Below, piece after piece: positions 62,373 through 64,000 of a stretch of DNA of 64,000 nucleotides. Numbering within the stretch: the stretch's first letter is position 1; each line of letters opens with the position of its first letter. The notes under the pieces were generated by a model that was given only the letters and a program-made list of their open reading frames with translations, made no database searches and had not been told where the DNA came from. The position numbers were made by a program, and so were the translations under genes. Source of the stretch: Henricia sp. BOLD:AAB3569. Its lineage: Eukaryota; Echinodermata; Asteroidea; Spinulosida; Echinasteridae. The stretch covers positions 806,001 to 870,000 of the forward strand of contig JBBELK010000057.1 in the NCBI GenBank assembly GCA_037783545.1, written 5' to 3'.

Positions 62373-63291
62373 TACCCCAGTCACAATTAGCCTGCGGTGG
62401 GTTTGCGAGTAGTTTGCGACGGATTTTTAGGCCTTTTCGGCCGGCGCCCCACGGGACTCCTTGCGGCTGCCGGGTCATTTTTGGGCATCGGGCGGGCATC
62501 GAGTTACTTTTAAATCGGATTGTAAACCTGGTGCGGCGTTTCGCATCGCAAACTGATCGCCACTAAATCGGTCGATGCCTGGCCGATGTCCGGCAGGGCA
62601 TCGCACGGGCGCCGGGCCAATATTTGGACAACCCAGACAATCCATATATCGGCCAGGCGCCGCCCAGACGCCGCTCAGACGCCGGCCGGGCCCCTCCCGG
62701 CGTCCGGCCGACTTGGCGGCGCCCGGCCGGCATCTGGCCGACCAGCCACTGGGGCTCGCAGGTGCCCAAAAGCGCTGTGGATGTGGCCGCAAGCGCTGTG
62801 GAGGTATTAACGGCATTTTCTTCTTTGTCTTCTTGTTTCTTCGTCTCGTAGAGTGCTCCTAGAGAAAGGTCGAAGTGAATAAAGAAGGTCAGAGGAGCGC
62901 CGCTATATATACCTCACCCCCAAATTGACAAACGGCCGCCAGATCGCGGCCGTTGATCGCTGGTCACTCGACAGGCACACTACAGATGCCCGTCCGGCCG
63001 CCGTACGGCCTGTAAGAATTGGCCGGCACCCTGCCGGATACCGCAGGGGTATCGCAGGGACATAGGCAGGACATCGGACGATAAACGGGCCAAGAATTCG
63101 ACCCCATTTCCAGGAAAGTCGGCCGATCGCCGGCCGGCGACACCCCGGGCCCCGTCATGGCAGCGTGCGGGGCACTTTTAATTGTGACTGTGACCGCCCT
63201 ATCGCGCGATCTTTCGCCGACCTCTACACGCCGGCCGATGCCTATAAATCGCACACGCCGCCCGGCCTCCGCTTGAATTGTGACTTAGGTA
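62373..63291. mobile_element. Element G: GC-rich Harbinger-type non-autonomous element
   Basis: The ends TAATACCCCAGTCACAATT and AATTGTGACTTAGGTATAA are inverted repeats fitting TWA-N7-KTCACA. The exact TAA target duplication is 62370-62372 and 63292-63294. The body is made of GGCCGG, GGGCATCG and GCCGGGC motifs and is far more GC-rich than the neighbourhood. A weak inverted repeat (GGCCAATATTTGG/CCATATATCGGCC) lies at about 62615-62658. Confidence 0.75.
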
Positions 63292-63309
63292 TAAGTGTTT
63301 CATATTTAA

Positions 63310-63920
63310 ATTGTGAAATTAGTGGCCTCACGTTTCGACCCCAGCAGAACGACTACAGGACATACATAAAACAGTACATTAAAATACCATGCTAAGGCAA
63401 ACACAAAGGAAGGCAGTCCTGCAGAAAGAGGGGTTTGATGAGTGAACAAAGCTGGTTGCATCATGCCTGCCTGGGATAGAAAGCTTGGGAACAAAAGAGG
63501 GATTAATGGTAAATGTACCATTTTACTCCCCCATTTCCACCTATACTTCCATTTTCCGCCCTCATGTTTGCCTGCCCCAACCATCCCTCCCCACAACTCC
63601 ACTCGCCCCCACCCCCCACCCCCATTTCCCAACCCTAATCCCCTCCTCCATTCCTACTCCTACCCCCCATCTTGTCCTTTGGTATGTTACTCTTTCCTGG
63701 TGCATGTACCATTAATCCCTCTTTTGTTCCCAAGCTTTCTATCCCAGGCAGGCATGATGCAACCAGCTTTGTTTACTCAACACAACCACTCTTTTTGCAT
63801 TCCTTTGTGTTCGCCTCAGCATCGCGTTTTAATGTGCTGTTTTCTGTTTGTCCTAGTCATTCTGCCTTTGAAAAAGACCCTGCTAGGGTCGAAACGTGAT
63901 GCCACTAATTTTACAGTGTG
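63310..63920. mobile_element. ~600-bp foldback element
   Basis: Arms of about 200 bp (63310-63520 and 63705-63920) mirror each other, through AGTGGC(C)TCACGTTTCGACCC and AAAGCTTGGGAACAAAAGAG. The loop is a C-rich, pyrimidine-biased spacer (ACTCCCCCATTTCC, CCCCCACCCCCCACCCCC). Each arm carries one copy of a short hairpin GACCCTGCTAGGGTC followed by GAAACG. Confidence 0.75.
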
Positions 63921-64000
63921 ATTTTAATACAGGTCCTGCTGGTTGGAAAGCAGTTTGCAACAGTTGTGTGTATTATTTATCATATTTAAATTAATATGGC

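Noticed and set aside
63485..63715. Pro/Ser-rich ORFs near the window end
   Set aside because: They are readings of the C-rich spacer of a foldback element.

Overview
The window is eukaryotic nuclear DNA from a metazoan. It has one spliced protein-coding host gene with GT-AG introns, tRNA-derived SINEs, non-LTR retrotransposon remains, a tyrosine-recombinase retrotransposon and dozens of inverted-repeat DNA elements. The mixture suits an invertebrate deuterostome, and a lancelet (Branchiostoma) is my best guess, but nothing in the sequence proves the species.

Host gene: a short-chain dehydrogenase/reductase closest to BDH1 (D-beta-hydroxybutyrate dehydrogenase) lies on the + strand in four exons (5799-6222, 6579-6731, 16621-16785, 34668-35035). 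All three introns are phase 1 and the predicted protein has 369 residues. Introns 2 and 3 (9.9 and 17.9 kb) are packed with mobile DNA. No second host gene could be supported.

Region by region: 1-5.63 kb is a nest of DNA transposons, including a PIF/Harbinger copy with a half transposase and a MULE-like element, ending about 170 bp before the BDH1 start codon. Intron 2 (6.7-16.6 kb) carries nested Harbinger-type elements, MULE-like elements, a 20-22 bp satellite, and long palindromes. Intron 3 (16.8-34.7 kb) carries a large non-autonomous Harbinger-type element beginning 9 bp after the exon 3 splice donor, a 73-bp tandem repeat, and inside that repeat an 8.7-kb Ngaro-type retrotransposon on the - strand with spliced gag, RT/RNase H, SGNH hydrolase and tyrosine recombinase. 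From 35.2 to 57 kb I see only repeats: a 1.8-kb TIR element full of ACCACAGG motifs, two SINEs, short tandem duplications and several small TIR elements. At 57-60.6 kb lie two decayed non-LTR reverse transcriptases, and at 60.7-64 kb further TIR or foldback elements.

The most interesting structures are: (1) the Ngaro element with identical split direct repeats, a loxP-like circle-junction site, no target duplication, and phase-0 splice sites implying that alternative splicing could choose between gag and pol; (2) a set of elements with very different bodies but one terminal formula, TWA-N7-KTCACAC, usually with an inverted repeat 120-180 bp from one end, anchored to PIF/Harbinger by a coding copy; (3) four MULE-like elements sharing TAGNCTTG termini and 9-bp target duplications.
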